From Verrucomicrobiota bacterium (lineage in GTDB: Bacteria > Verrucomicrobiota > Verrucomicrobiia > Verrucomicrobiales > Akkermansiaceae), in contig JAPLUI010000127.1 of the NCBI GenBank assembly GCA_026397725.1, positions 1 to 64,000 on the forward strand: a stretch of DNA of 64,000 bases. Reading direction: 5' to 3'. Both the position numbers and the translations under genes were made by a program. The notes beneath the pieces are model-generated. The model saw only the letters and a program-made list of their open reading frames with translations. It made no database searches and was not told where the DNA came from. Shown here piece by piece: positions 27,761-35,100 of the stretch; the stretch's first letter is position 1, and every line of letters starts with the position of its first letter.

Positions 27761-29659
27761 ATGCCGAATCAACTCACTCCGGAAATCATCCTGCTGGTAG
27801 CCTTGGAAATCCCGTGCACGCAGGACCGCGCCGCCTATCTCGACGAGGCGTGCGGGGGCGATCCGGCGCTGCGGGAAGAGGTCGAGTCGCTCATCGCCGC
27901 TCACTTTGCGGCCGAGAGTTTCATGGATTCCTTGGTCAATCCGGTCTGGCGCGAAGTTCGTAGCGAGCAGGAGGGCGACATGATCGGGCGCTACAAGCTG
28001 CTTCAGCAGATCGGGGAGGGCGGGTTCGGGACGGTCTATCTGGCCGAACAGGGCGAACCGGTGAAGCGGCAGGTGGCGCTCAAGGTGATCAAGCCGGGGA
28101 TGGACTCCAAGGAAATCATCGCGCGCTTCGAGGCGGAGCGCCAGGCGCTCGCGTTGATGAACCATCCCCACATCGCGAAGGTCTATGATGCGGGGACCAC
28201 CGGGGGCGGGCGGCCCTACTTCGTGATGGAACTGGGCGATGGGGTGCCGATCACGAAATACTGCGCCAAAAGGAACCTCGATACCAAGGAACGGCTGGAG
28301 CTTTTCACCGAGGTGTGCGCGGCAGTGCAACACGCGCACCAGAAAGGCATCATCCACCGGGACCTGAAACCGTCCAACATCCTGGTCTCGCCCCACGATG
28401 GCAAGCCGGTGGTGAAGGTGATCGACTTCGGTATCGCGAAGGCGATCGGGATGGAACTCACTGAGAAAACGGTCTTCACCCAGTTCGGTCGGATGATCGG
28501 AACGCCTCAGTACATGAGCCCGGAACAGGCGGAACTCAACGCGCTGGATGTGGACACCCGCAGCGATATCTATTCGCTAGGGGTGATCCTGTATGAGCTG
28601 CTGACGGGAATGACGCCGCTGGACGGCGAGCAGCTTCGCAGCGCGGCCTACGGCGAGATGCAGCGCCTGATCCGCGAGGTGACTCCGCCGAAGCCAAGCA
28701 CCGCGCTCGCCGAATCGCTTGCGCATCCCGAGTCAGCGAGCCTTTCCCGTCCCGGAGTCTCGCCTCGCGCCCTCCGTGGTGATCTCGACTGGATCGTGCT
28801 GAAGGCTCTCGAAAAGGATCCCGGTCGCCGCTACGAGTCCGCAGGGGCGATGGCGGAAGATCTGGTCCGCTTTCTCCAACATAAGCCGGTTGAGGCCCGT
28901 CCACCGAGCATGACTTATCTTATGCTGCGCTTCACCCGCCGCCATCGCGGGCCGGTTTTTGCAGGGGCGGCGCTGTTGCTGGCGCTGGTGTTGGGTGCGG
29001 TGGGAACTTCGATCGGCATGAAGCGGGCGCTCGACGCCAAGGAGGAGTTGATTGGGAAGAACGAGGAGCTGGACCGGCAGAAACTGGTGCTCGTCGATTA
29101 CAAAGAGCGTCTGGCCGGTCTGCTTGAATCGAACCAGAAGATGTTGGGCGAGATCAGCAAGATGAGCACCAGCGAAGCGCGGCTGCCCACGGAGTTCGAG
29201 GCGCTCCGGAAGGAGAACCAAGCCCTGCTGGACAAGGTCGGCAACGAGTCGGCGAATCAGGAACGCTACGCGGAGGAAATCGAGAGGCTTCAACTGGCAA
29301 ACGCGCGACTGGAAAAGTTGGTGATGGAATCCAAAGACACCGATGCGGCTGTCGAATGGGTGCGCGTTAGGCTTTTCGAAGACCGCATCACTTCCCTGAC
29401 CGCGAACGAACGCGGACAGTTCTACCTCAACGGAAAACTGGTCCCCTTTCCCACGCTGCTCAAAGCCTTCGCCGCACCGCCTGACGATGATACCCAAGGG
29501 AGAAACCCGCCACGCCGGCTGATAGTGACCTTGCCCGAAGGCGCGAAACCGACGGATGCCGTCTTCCATTTCCGCCTCAAACAACTCGCGGCCGCCGCCG
29601 ACCAAATCGGACTCCGACACGGGCTGTTTCCGAAGCCGGATGAAAAATCGGGCAATTGA
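27761..29659 (+). CDS. Membrane-anchored Ser/Thr protein kinase
   Basis: 632 aa. The kinase domain is about 82-390: glycine loop IGEGGFGTVYLAE, Lys in VALKVI, catalytic loop HRDLKPSN, DFG in VKVIDFGIAK, activation segment GTPQYMSPEQ and DVDTRSDIYSLGVILYELLT. A single membrane helix follows (about 405-425, VFAGAALLLALVLGAVG). Then comes a coiled coil (about 430-530) and a C-terminal alpha/beta domain resembling the periplasmic part of ExbD (about 540-632, LIVTLPEGAKPTDAVFHF). All catalytic residues are present. The ECF sigma fragment lies upstream and a small secreted protein downstream. In this family pairing the kinase is thought to control the sigma factor or a shared signalling route; here the sigma factor is truncated. 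Confidence 0.88.
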   Translation: MPNQLTPEIILLVALEIPCTQDRAAYLDEACGGDPALREEVESLIAAHFAAESFMDSLVNPVWREVRSEQEGDMIGRYKLLQQIGEGGFGTVYLAEQGEPVKRQVALKVIKPGMDSKEIIARFEAERQALALMNHPHIAKVYDAGTTGGGRPYFVMELGDGVPITKYCAKRNLDTKERLELFTEVCAAVQHAHQKGIIHRDLKPSNILVSPHDGKPVVKVIDFGIAKAIGMELTEKTVFTQFGRMIGTPQYMSPEQAELNALDVDTRSDIYSLGVILYELLTGMTPLDGEQLRSAAYGEMQRLIREVTPPKPSTALAESLAHPESASLSRPGVSPRALRGDLDWIVLKALEKDPGRRYESAGAMAEDLVRFLQHKPVEARPPSMTYLMLRFTRRHRGPVFAGAALLLALVLGAVGTSIGMKRALDAKEELIGKNEELDRQKLVLVDYKERLAGLLESNQKMLGEISKMSTSEARLPTEFEALRKENQALLDKVGNESANQERYAEEIERLQLANARLEKLVMESKDTDAAVEWVRVRLFEDRITSLTANERGQFYLNGKLVPFPTLLKAFAAPPDDDTQGRNPPRRLIVTLPEGAKPTDAVFHFRLKQLAAAADQIGLRHGLFPKPDEKSGN

Positions 29660-29744
29660 CCCGAGCGAACGCCGGGCTCCCAGGCCGTTCGACTGCCCCC
29701 GGCGGAAGAATTTCGAGGATCGAAATTTTTTCTGATCCCTTTGG

Positions 29745-29774
29745 CGGAGGAATTCCGCATTTGCTGGGGGACAG
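29745..29774 (+). promoter_or_regulatory. Second copy of the kinase-module upstream element
   Basis: CGGAGGAATTCCGCATTTGC followed by TGGGGGACAG, matching most positions of the block at 27690-27720, about 95-120 bp before the 152-aa gene. Confidence 0.4.
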
Positions 29775-29867
29775 GTGATGTCATTCCGACCCGCCAACTG
29801 ACAATCCGGTCATGGCGGGCTGGCAAGGGCACTCCTTTCAAACCAACCAACCAAACCAACCAAACAA

Positions 29868-30326
29868 ATGAAACCAATCACACTCCTACTCGCATCACTG
29901 TTCGCCACTGCCGCACTCGCTCTCGCCGAGGGGGTTCCAGTGGATCGAAAGACTGAAAAGGCAGCCGATACCCCGGAATACACGGGGCCGGATGACTGGC
30001 CGGCCATGATGGCGCACGTGGAACTGCAGAATGCCGGACTGATCAATAACGACGACGTCGTTTCCAGCCCACCAAAGGTGATTCGGATTGCTTCGGAGAA
30101 AATTGGCGAAGACCTTTATCGGCAGGTTCACCTTATTACATTCAAGCGAAAGTCAGGACAGATCCTGAAGGTCATGACAGTCAACAATGTTTCGAGCGTT
30201 GAAAGCTCGAAGAGCGCAGTGGATGTGTACATCATCAGTGCGAAGTACAGTACCAACTCGCTTAAGGTGGAATCGTATGACAAGGCCACAGAGCCACCGG
30301 TAAAGCCCAAGGCTGATTCAAAGTAA
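29868..30326 (+). CDS. Small secreted protein of unknown function
   Basis: 152 aa with a clear signal peptide (MKPITLLLASLFATAALALA). The mature part is about 130 residues, hydrophilic, with no cysteines, predicted mixed alpha/beta (YRQVHLITFKRKSGQILKVM) and a basic tail (PVKPKADSK). I do not recognise the family. It follows the kinase by about 210 bp and shares an upstream element with it, so it may belong to the same regulon. The stop is followed at once by R1 copy 4. Confidence 0.6.
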   Translation: MKPITLLLASLFATAALALAEGVPVDRKTEKAADTPEYTGPDDWPAMMAHVELQNAGLINNDDVVSSPPKVIRIASEKIGEDLYRQVHLITFKRKSGQILKVMTVNNVSSVESSKSAVDVYIISAKYSTNSLKVESYDKATEPPVKPKADSK

Positions 30327-30340
30327 GCGCGGCCCAAGGC

Positions 30341-30388
30341 GGGCGTTTCCCCGGCCATCCGGACCGACCACCGGTTCTTTCAACGGCC
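30341..30388 (+). repeat. R1 dispersed repeat, copy 4 (partial)
   Basis: CCGGCCATCCGGACCGACCA then CCGGTTCTTTCAACGGCCGTCACC. The right end of R1 is replaced by the last codons of the AAA-ATPase fragment, whose TGA stop lies inside the repeat (minus strand). Confidence 0.6.
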
Positions 30389-30389
30389 G

Positions 30390-30660
30390 TCACCCCATCC
30401 ACATCTCCAAATCCGCCATTGCGGCCCTGACGTTGCCCTTGGCCCCTTCCGCGATCTGGCGGGTGATGGCGATGGGAGCGCCCCAGCGCCGGGCGAGGAA
30501 TGCCGCGAGAACCTCGTTTTCCGGTGGCTGGAGGCGGACCGATTGGAAGCGGGTCTGGAAGCGTCCCGTTAGGCTGGTCACGTCGAGGTTGGTGGTGCCG
30601 AGGAACGCGTGACCCGGTCTCATGCGGTCGATCATCGCAAATCGCTTCAGAAATTCCCCT
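30390..30660 (-). pseudogene. AAA+ ATPase C-terminal fragment
   Basis: Minus-strand frame: RPGHAFLGTTNLDVTSLTGR, FQTRFQSVRLQPP, then LAAFLARRWGAP, IAEGAKGNVRAAMADLEMWM and stop. The pattern (sensor-1 TTNLD, arginine-rich TGRFQTRF, lid domain with GNVRAA) is that of the C-terminal half of an AAA+ ATPase of the clamp-loader/DnaA-like type. The Walker motifs are missing and the sequence to the right is unrelated. A second, shorter copy of the same 3' end is at 33236-33272. Confidence 0.6.
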
Positions 30661-30958
30661 TGGCATTGAGGAAAGCGTGGGTATAATTGCCCCCGAAAGG
30701 AACCAACACTATGAATCACGGTCCAATTCTACTTCCCGATCCTTCGTTCCCGTACCGAGCGAGGGCTTCTGACAATTCGTTCTTTCGGCATGGCAGCTTT
30801 ACCTCGGCGACTCACTCCCGAACTCTGATACGCGCTTTGGACTTATTATGCGCGGGTACCCCAAGGGCGACTTCCTAGGGGCGGATAGGTTGGTTTCCGA
30901 ACAAACGTACCCACGAAGGGAGGTCGGTTCGAATATTTGCCACAATCGTGATATCCCG

Positions 30959-32962
30959 ATGAACCCCAAAATAGATCTTAGCCAACTAGCCAGCCGAGAA
31001 AGCGAGCAGGTCGAGTGGAAGAAGAATGTTGCCGATATCGACAATGTTCTGAGAACCATCTCAGCCTTCGCCAATGATTTTCAGAACCTCGGTGGAGGTT
31101 ATGTGGTCTGTGGTGCCGAGGAAGTAAAGGACGAACACGGTTTCCCCAAAGTAGAATTTCCCGGCATTACTTCGGCTAGGTTCAAGGAAATTGAGAATAA
31201 AGTTCTTGCGGATTGCAGAGCGAAAATTGATCCGGAGCTTGCCCCGATTGTCGAGGAACTTCCCGGCACTGAGGAAGGTCATCGGGTACTCGTATTCATT
31301 GTTCCTGCCAGCAACAACGCCCATTGCTACAGGGCCTCAGGCAAGGATGCCTCTACCTATTTTGTCCGGGTAAGTCGTGAAACAATCGAGGCAAGAAACG
31401 GTGTGCTGAGGGAACTCTTAGTTCGTAAGGGAGCGCAGGAACCTTGGGATCGCAGGCCCAATTCACACGCCACACTGGCTGACATTGATCTCCTGGTCTT
31501 CCGTGAGGTTCTGCAACAGACAGGTAGTTGGAATCCTTCCCTTGGAGTCGACGACTACTTCGAGGAGAGGATGCGTCTTTCCGCCTTGGTGCCATCCCTT
31601 GGAGCGCGCAAGATGCTAGACAAGGAAATACGCCCCAGGAATTTTGCGCTGATCCTCTTTGGTCGCGAACCGACGCGCTTATTTCCAGGGGCTTTCACCA
31701 AAGTCTCGTTTTATCCCGGAAAGGACCGCAGCGAACCTACATCAGAGAGGAAGGAACTTTTCGGGTCGGTGGTCGAACAAGCCAGAAATGCATTGGATCT
31801 ACTAAGAACACACTCATCTACGGCTTTTGACAAGGAGTCAGCTGAGCCGAATGCGGTGAAATATCCCGAGCGTGCGTTACAGGAGGCAGTAGTTAATGCA
31901 ATCGCCCACCGTGACTATGAGATCGACGAGCCAACCAGCATAACCATTTTCGCGGACAGGGTCGAGATTCGCTCTCCCGGCGGACTCCCTCGCACGGTGG
32001 ATCGAAATAAATTTCTTGCGGGGACGGCTTCGCCATCCTGGCGCAATCAGTCATTGGCCTATTTCTTAAACAAACTTCAGCTCGCACAAGCAGAGGGACA
32101 GGGAATTCCTACGATTCTGAGGACGATGAAACAACTGGGATCGCCAGATCCCATGTTCGAGCTTGAAGAAAGTGCCGTCACCTGCGTTTTGCCTGCGCAT
32201 CCGCGGCACGAGATGATGCGCCACGTAGTTGAGATTGCAAGGCTCCTCGTGCAACAGGATGTTGAGCAAGCGGAGGCAAAGCTTGTTCCTCTTTTGGAAT
32301 TGAATCCAGCTTCGCCCCAGTTACTGGAGCTTCTGGCTCAGATTGCATTCACCAAACAACGGCCGGAGTGGATATCGACGTTTATTTCGCGGCACGGACT
32401 GAGGCCCAATGATTTGCCCTCCGGCACGGTATTCCAATTGGCAGAGGCTCTACAACAATCGCTTAAGCCAGGCGACGCTGAACTTGCCAAACAATGGCTG
32501 CAAGCCGTAGCCCAACGGTCGCTCCAAGCCGATGAGGTGCGTCGTGTGACTGTCGCATTGCGGAAAATCGGTCGTGACGAGGAGGCCGTTCAAGTGATAT
32601 CACGATTTATCGGCGCGGCTGAATCTCCGCTTGCAATTCCCTCTGCCCTTTACGACGTAAGAGCTCGCGCCAAGATTGACCTCGCAAAGAAGTGCATGGA
32701 TACAGGCAGGGGCAAAAACGTCGCTCCCCCTCTGCGCGCGCGCGCTTGGGATCAATGCAGATGCTACCTCAACGAGGCCGAGTCCGACATCATCAAAGCT
32801 CTAGAAAGCGAGACCCATCCCAGAGAGCGCGAATATTACGAAAAAGATCTTGAGTTCGTTCTCATGATGCAACAGCAAGCGAAGCGTCCTTCTGAACGCC
32901 CACATCAGCAGCATCGGCCTAGGAGGATTCCGCCCCGCCGTCGTGAGGACGGCATGCGCTAA
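30959..32962 (+). CDS. AlbA_2 (Schlafen-type) / GHKL ATPase protein with helical repeat C-terminus
   Basis: 667 aa from ATG 30959; the 37 residues before it in the ORF do not look like protein of this family. The AlbA_2 domain (about 8-125) has RESEQVEWKKN and the LGGGYVVCGAEE turn. After a linker, a GHKL-type ATPase region like the HATPase_c_4 of RecG-like regulators spans about 280-420 (LQEAVVNAIAHRDYEIDEPT, DRVEIRSPGGLP, GQGIPTILRTM). Residues 440-640 are alpha-helical repeats, TPR-like. Known: such proteins act as regulators, and AlbA_2/Schlafen domains recur in phage-defence proteins. GC content and codon use are lower than in the flanks, and debris of mobile genes lies on both sides, so recent transfer is likely. 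No partner gene is evident. Confidence 0.72.
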   Translation: MNPKIDLSQLASRESEQVEWKKNVADIDNVLRTISAFANDFQNLGGGYVVCGAEEVKDEHGFPKVEFPGITSARFKEIENKVLADCRAKIDPELAPIVEELPGTEEGHRVLVFIVPASNNAHCYRASGKDASTYFVRVSRETIEARNGVLRELLVRKGAQEPWDRRPNSHATLADIDLLVFREVLQQTGSWNPSLGVDDYFEERMRLSALVPSLGARKMLDKEIRPRNFALILFGREPTRLFPGAFTKVSFYPGKDRSEPTSERKELFGSVVEQARNALDLLRTHSSTAFDKESAEPNAVKYPERALQEAVVNAIAHRDYEIDEPTSITIFADRVEIRSPGGLPRTVDRNKFLAGTASPSWRNQSLAYFLNKLQLAQAEGQGIPTILRTMKQLGSPDPMFELEESAVTCVLPAHPRHEMMRHVVEIARLLVQQDVEQAEAKLVPLLELNPASPQLLELLAQIAFTKQRPEWISTFISRHGLRPNDLPSGTVFQLAEALQQSLKPGDAELAKQWLQAVAQRSLQADEVRRVTVALRKIGRDEEAVQVISRFIGAAESPLAIPSALYDVRARAKIDLAKKCMDTGRGKNVAPPLRARAWDQCRCYLNEAESDIIKALESETHPREREYYEKDLEFVLMMQQQAKRPSERPHQQHRPRRIPPRRREDGMR

Positions 32963-33066
32963 TTCGCTGATACCTTCTGTCGAACAATCTTGCGACAGGA
33001 TTCCACATCCGCTTTCTCAATCAAAGGGCGCCAATGAACTTGGTCGGGTTGCCGATAGAGTGCCGC

Positions 33067-33205
33067 ATTGCCTTAGGCGGCATCACCGGCCTCCTTGCTG
33101 CCGCGCATCTGCATCAGCATCTCGGCGATGGCTACCGCGTTCTTCAGAAAGACGATCTCACCAGCAGCTCACCATCGACATACACGGCCAATGGAGGGTG
33201 TGATA
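33067..33205 (-). pseudogene. Frameshifted copy of the VYVDGELL small gene
   Basis: Minus strand: VYVDGELL, a 1-nt shift, then VEIVFLKNAVAIAEMLMQMR and SKEAGDAA with a TAA stop. It is homologous to the ORF at 33880-34030. It starts about 45 bp after the stop of the short AAA-ATPase tail remnant, giving the order AAA tail - small gene. Confidence 0.5.
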
Positions 33206-33235
33206 AGTTGCACGCGTAATAATCAAGAGTTTCAC

Positions 33236-33272
33236 CCCATCCACATCTCCAAATCCGCCATCGCGGCCCTGA
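33236..33272 (-). pseudogene. AAA-ATPase 3'-end remnant, second copy
   Basis: CACCCCATCCACATCTCCAA followed by ATCCGCCATCGCGGCCCTGA is nearly identical to the 3' end of the fragment at 30390 (last residues AAMADLEMWMG). Only about a dozen codons remain. Confidence 0.6.
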
Positions 33273-33561
33273 AACGTTGTTCCAACCCAAGGACTCCTCA
33301 GTAGGCAAGCGAGCGTGTCCACTCGCGGGCAACGTCCAGGCCGACTTCCCGACCGTTCACGTCCTTGATGGCGGCGGGGTGGCTGGCAAGCGTGCGGGCG
33401 AAGAGAAAGCGAAACGCAGAACCGAGCGGAGCGAGATAGACTTGAGCGAAGCGAAAGCCCCGCAGGGGGACCGCCGGAGGGCGGGATCAACCGCGGAGGT
33501 TGCGGAGAGAAGCGCGGAGTTTCTTGGGTTGTTACTACTCATTCCTTGAATGAGGTTGGAC

Positions 33562-33640
33562 TAACCACAAAGAACACAAAGGTCACAGAGAATATCCTCC
33601 AAGCTTCCTTTTTGTGCTCTCTGTGCTCTTTGTGGTTAAA
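33562..33640. repeat. Fold-back repeat (ACCACAAAGAACACAAAG type)
   Basis: AACCACAAAGAACACAAAGG on the left is mirrored by TGCTCTCTGTGCTCTTTGTG then GTT on the right, with a short loop. A family of similar fold-back repeats is common in genomes of this group; a related half-element (CAGCGTCCTCCGCATCTCCG) follows near 33727. Confidence 0.65.
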
Positions 33641-33879
33641 CCCAAATGATTCAGCCATAAACTCCGCATTACCTGATTAGTCTGCCAGAAAACCACAGTT
33701 CCCTATTTCCACTCAGCGTCTATCTCAGCGTCCTCCGCATCTCCGCGTTTCGCTTCTATCAAAATCCGCAGGGCAGGACGGGACGAAGCAGGAAGTCTGC
33801 AACCTAAGCACAGGCCAAGCTCTGGCATCACGCCCACGGGGGAAAAGTGCGACGGTCATAGACGCGCCGCTACAGGCCG

Positions 33880-34030
33880 CGGCATCACCGGCCTCCTTTC
33901 GGCTGTGCATGCTCAGGAGCAGGTCGGCGATTGCCGCCGCGCCCTTGCGATAGACGACCACGGCGAGCAGTTCCCCATCGACATACACGGCCCAGAACCG
34001 GGTGTGGCGGTATTTGCGGATTTCGATCAT
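33880..34030 (-). CDS. Small protein, VYVDGELL family (C-terminus altered)
   Basis: Starts ATG 34030 ([20 protein letters not shown]), overlapping the stop of the preceding small ORF in an ATGA. The recognisable part runs about 50 residues ([29 protein letters not shown]). The stop codon seen in the other copy (GDAA then TAA) is lost here, and the frame runs on to 33725 through unrelated sequence. I do not know the function. The recurring order with an AAA-ATPase and a small HTH-like ORF suggests a phage- or plasmid-type module. Confidence 0.5.
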
Positions 34031-34170
34031 GCCGCCCATCCTTCCCGTTTGGCACGCGCTTTCAGTTCGCGGAGCCCGATGCCGTATTTGTCAGCAATCT
34101 TCTTGCCATGCCCGAACGGTGGGGTATTCTTGCCGGCGATGAACCACCCCATGAATCCCGAATCCGCCAT
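34027..34170 (-). CDS. 47-residue HTH-like small ORF starting inside R1
   Basis: [20 protein letters not shown] then [20 protein letters not shown] and EGWAA. The [20 protein letters not shown] segment resembles the helix-turn-helix of small terminase or DUF1804-like proteins. The ATG (34170) and a Shine-Dalgarno GGAGGG 4 bp in front are both provided by the lower strand of R1 copy 5. Its stop overlaps the next ORF by 4 bp (ATGA), so the two are translationally coupled. Too short for the ORF track's best call. Function unknown. Confidence 0.5.
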   Translation of the reverse strand: MADSGFMGWFIAGKNTPPFGHGKKIADKYGIGLRELKARAKREGWAA

Positions 34171-34240
34171 TGTTCCCTCCGGGCCGGCCACCAGCCCTTG
34201 CAGCGGCCTTCACCCCGCGAGCGAATGCTTCACAGTCGTC
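34147..34240 (+). repeat. R1 dispersed repeat, copy 5 (full length)
   Basis: CCCCATGAATCCCGAATCCG, TCCGGGCCGGCCACCAGCCC, GCGGCCTTCACCCCGCGAGC. The right end (CAGTCGTC) is diverged. Upper strand: in frame with the acetylesterase remnant. Lower strand: Shine-Dalgarno and ATG of the 47-residue ORF. Confidence 0.75.
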
Positions 34241-34751
34241 CGCCGTGTATCCACCGCGGGCAGAACCAGAAGCCTTGCGATGTGTTGCCACAAGTGGTTG
34301 CGAATCGCCGTGTTAGGACTGTTAGCGGGGTGCTGGACGTCGTCCGCACCGGCGGCGGTCAAGTTACCGGCGGTGATCGGCGACAACATGGTTCTGCAAC
34401 AAGGTCGGCCCGTGCCCATCTGGGGTTGGGCCGACATCCGACATCTACAAGTCGATGACCGTTGAGGGAAACAAGATTCGGCTGCAATTCGATCATGTCG
34501 GCGGCGGGCTGGTCGCCTCCGACGGCAAGCCGCTGGTGGAGTTCACCATTGCCGGAGCCGACCAGAAGTTCGTGCCCGCCAAGGCCGAAATCGACGGCGC
34601 CGCGGTCGTCGTCTCCGGCGACGGGGTAACCGCACCGGTCGCTGTGCGCTACGCCTGGCAGGAAACCGCGCAGCCCAATCTGGCTAACAAAGAGAGCCTG
34701 CCTTCCTCGCCGTTCCGCACCGACACCTGGAAATGCGTGACGGAGAAATAG
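34151..34751 (+). pseudogene. Sialate O-acetylesterase gene with central deletion
   Basis: The upper-strand R1 ATG (34151) leads into a signal peptide ([20 protein letters not shown]) and the acetylesterase opening [20 protein letters not shown] then WGWAD. At about 34436 the sequence jumps to the family C-terminus in another frame ([20 protein letters not shown] ... PASPFRT-like ending LPSSPFRTDTW). About 350-400 residues are missing, including the GQSN and QGE catalytic blocks. A short direct repeat (CGACATC CGACATC) sits at the junction, as expected for deletion between micro-homologies. The ORF track lists the two halves separately (ends 34465; 34455-34751). Confidence 0.75.
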
Positions 34752-34902
34752 CAGGCCTGGCACACTTCGTTGCCGGTGGCGTGGCCGTTGAAGATGATGC
34801 GACCTGCCATAGGAATTAGCCGCCAAAGAACCCACAGGCGAAGTGTTTTCTTGGCTGTCCAACCTCAGACTGCCGTAGTAGTTTCCCGCTTTTTGGGATT
34901 AC

Positions 34903-35100
34903 CCTAGAAAGGAAAATGAGAAACCACGGATTACACGGATTTAACGGATTAAGAATGAGTTATGGCTTTCATGGCATTAACCTGTTGAGTGACTGGATAT
35001 TTTGATAGAACACAGACATATTCTCCGTGTAATCCGCTAAAATCCGTGTAATCCGTGGTAAGGAATGCCGCTTTCCCCAATTCCATTTTCCTTTGTAGGA
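34903..35100. repeat. Fold-back element with CACGGATTACACGGATT arms
   Basis: Left arm CCCTAGAAAGGAAAATGAGA followed by ACCACGGATTACACGGATTT. Right arm AATCCGTGTAATCCGTGGTA followed by CATTTTCCTTTGTAGGATC. The arms are imperfect inverted repeats around a roughly 90-bp centre. The right arm abuts the stop codon of the GH127 gene. MITE-like; a degenerate relative is at 8.2 kb. Confidence 0.65.
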
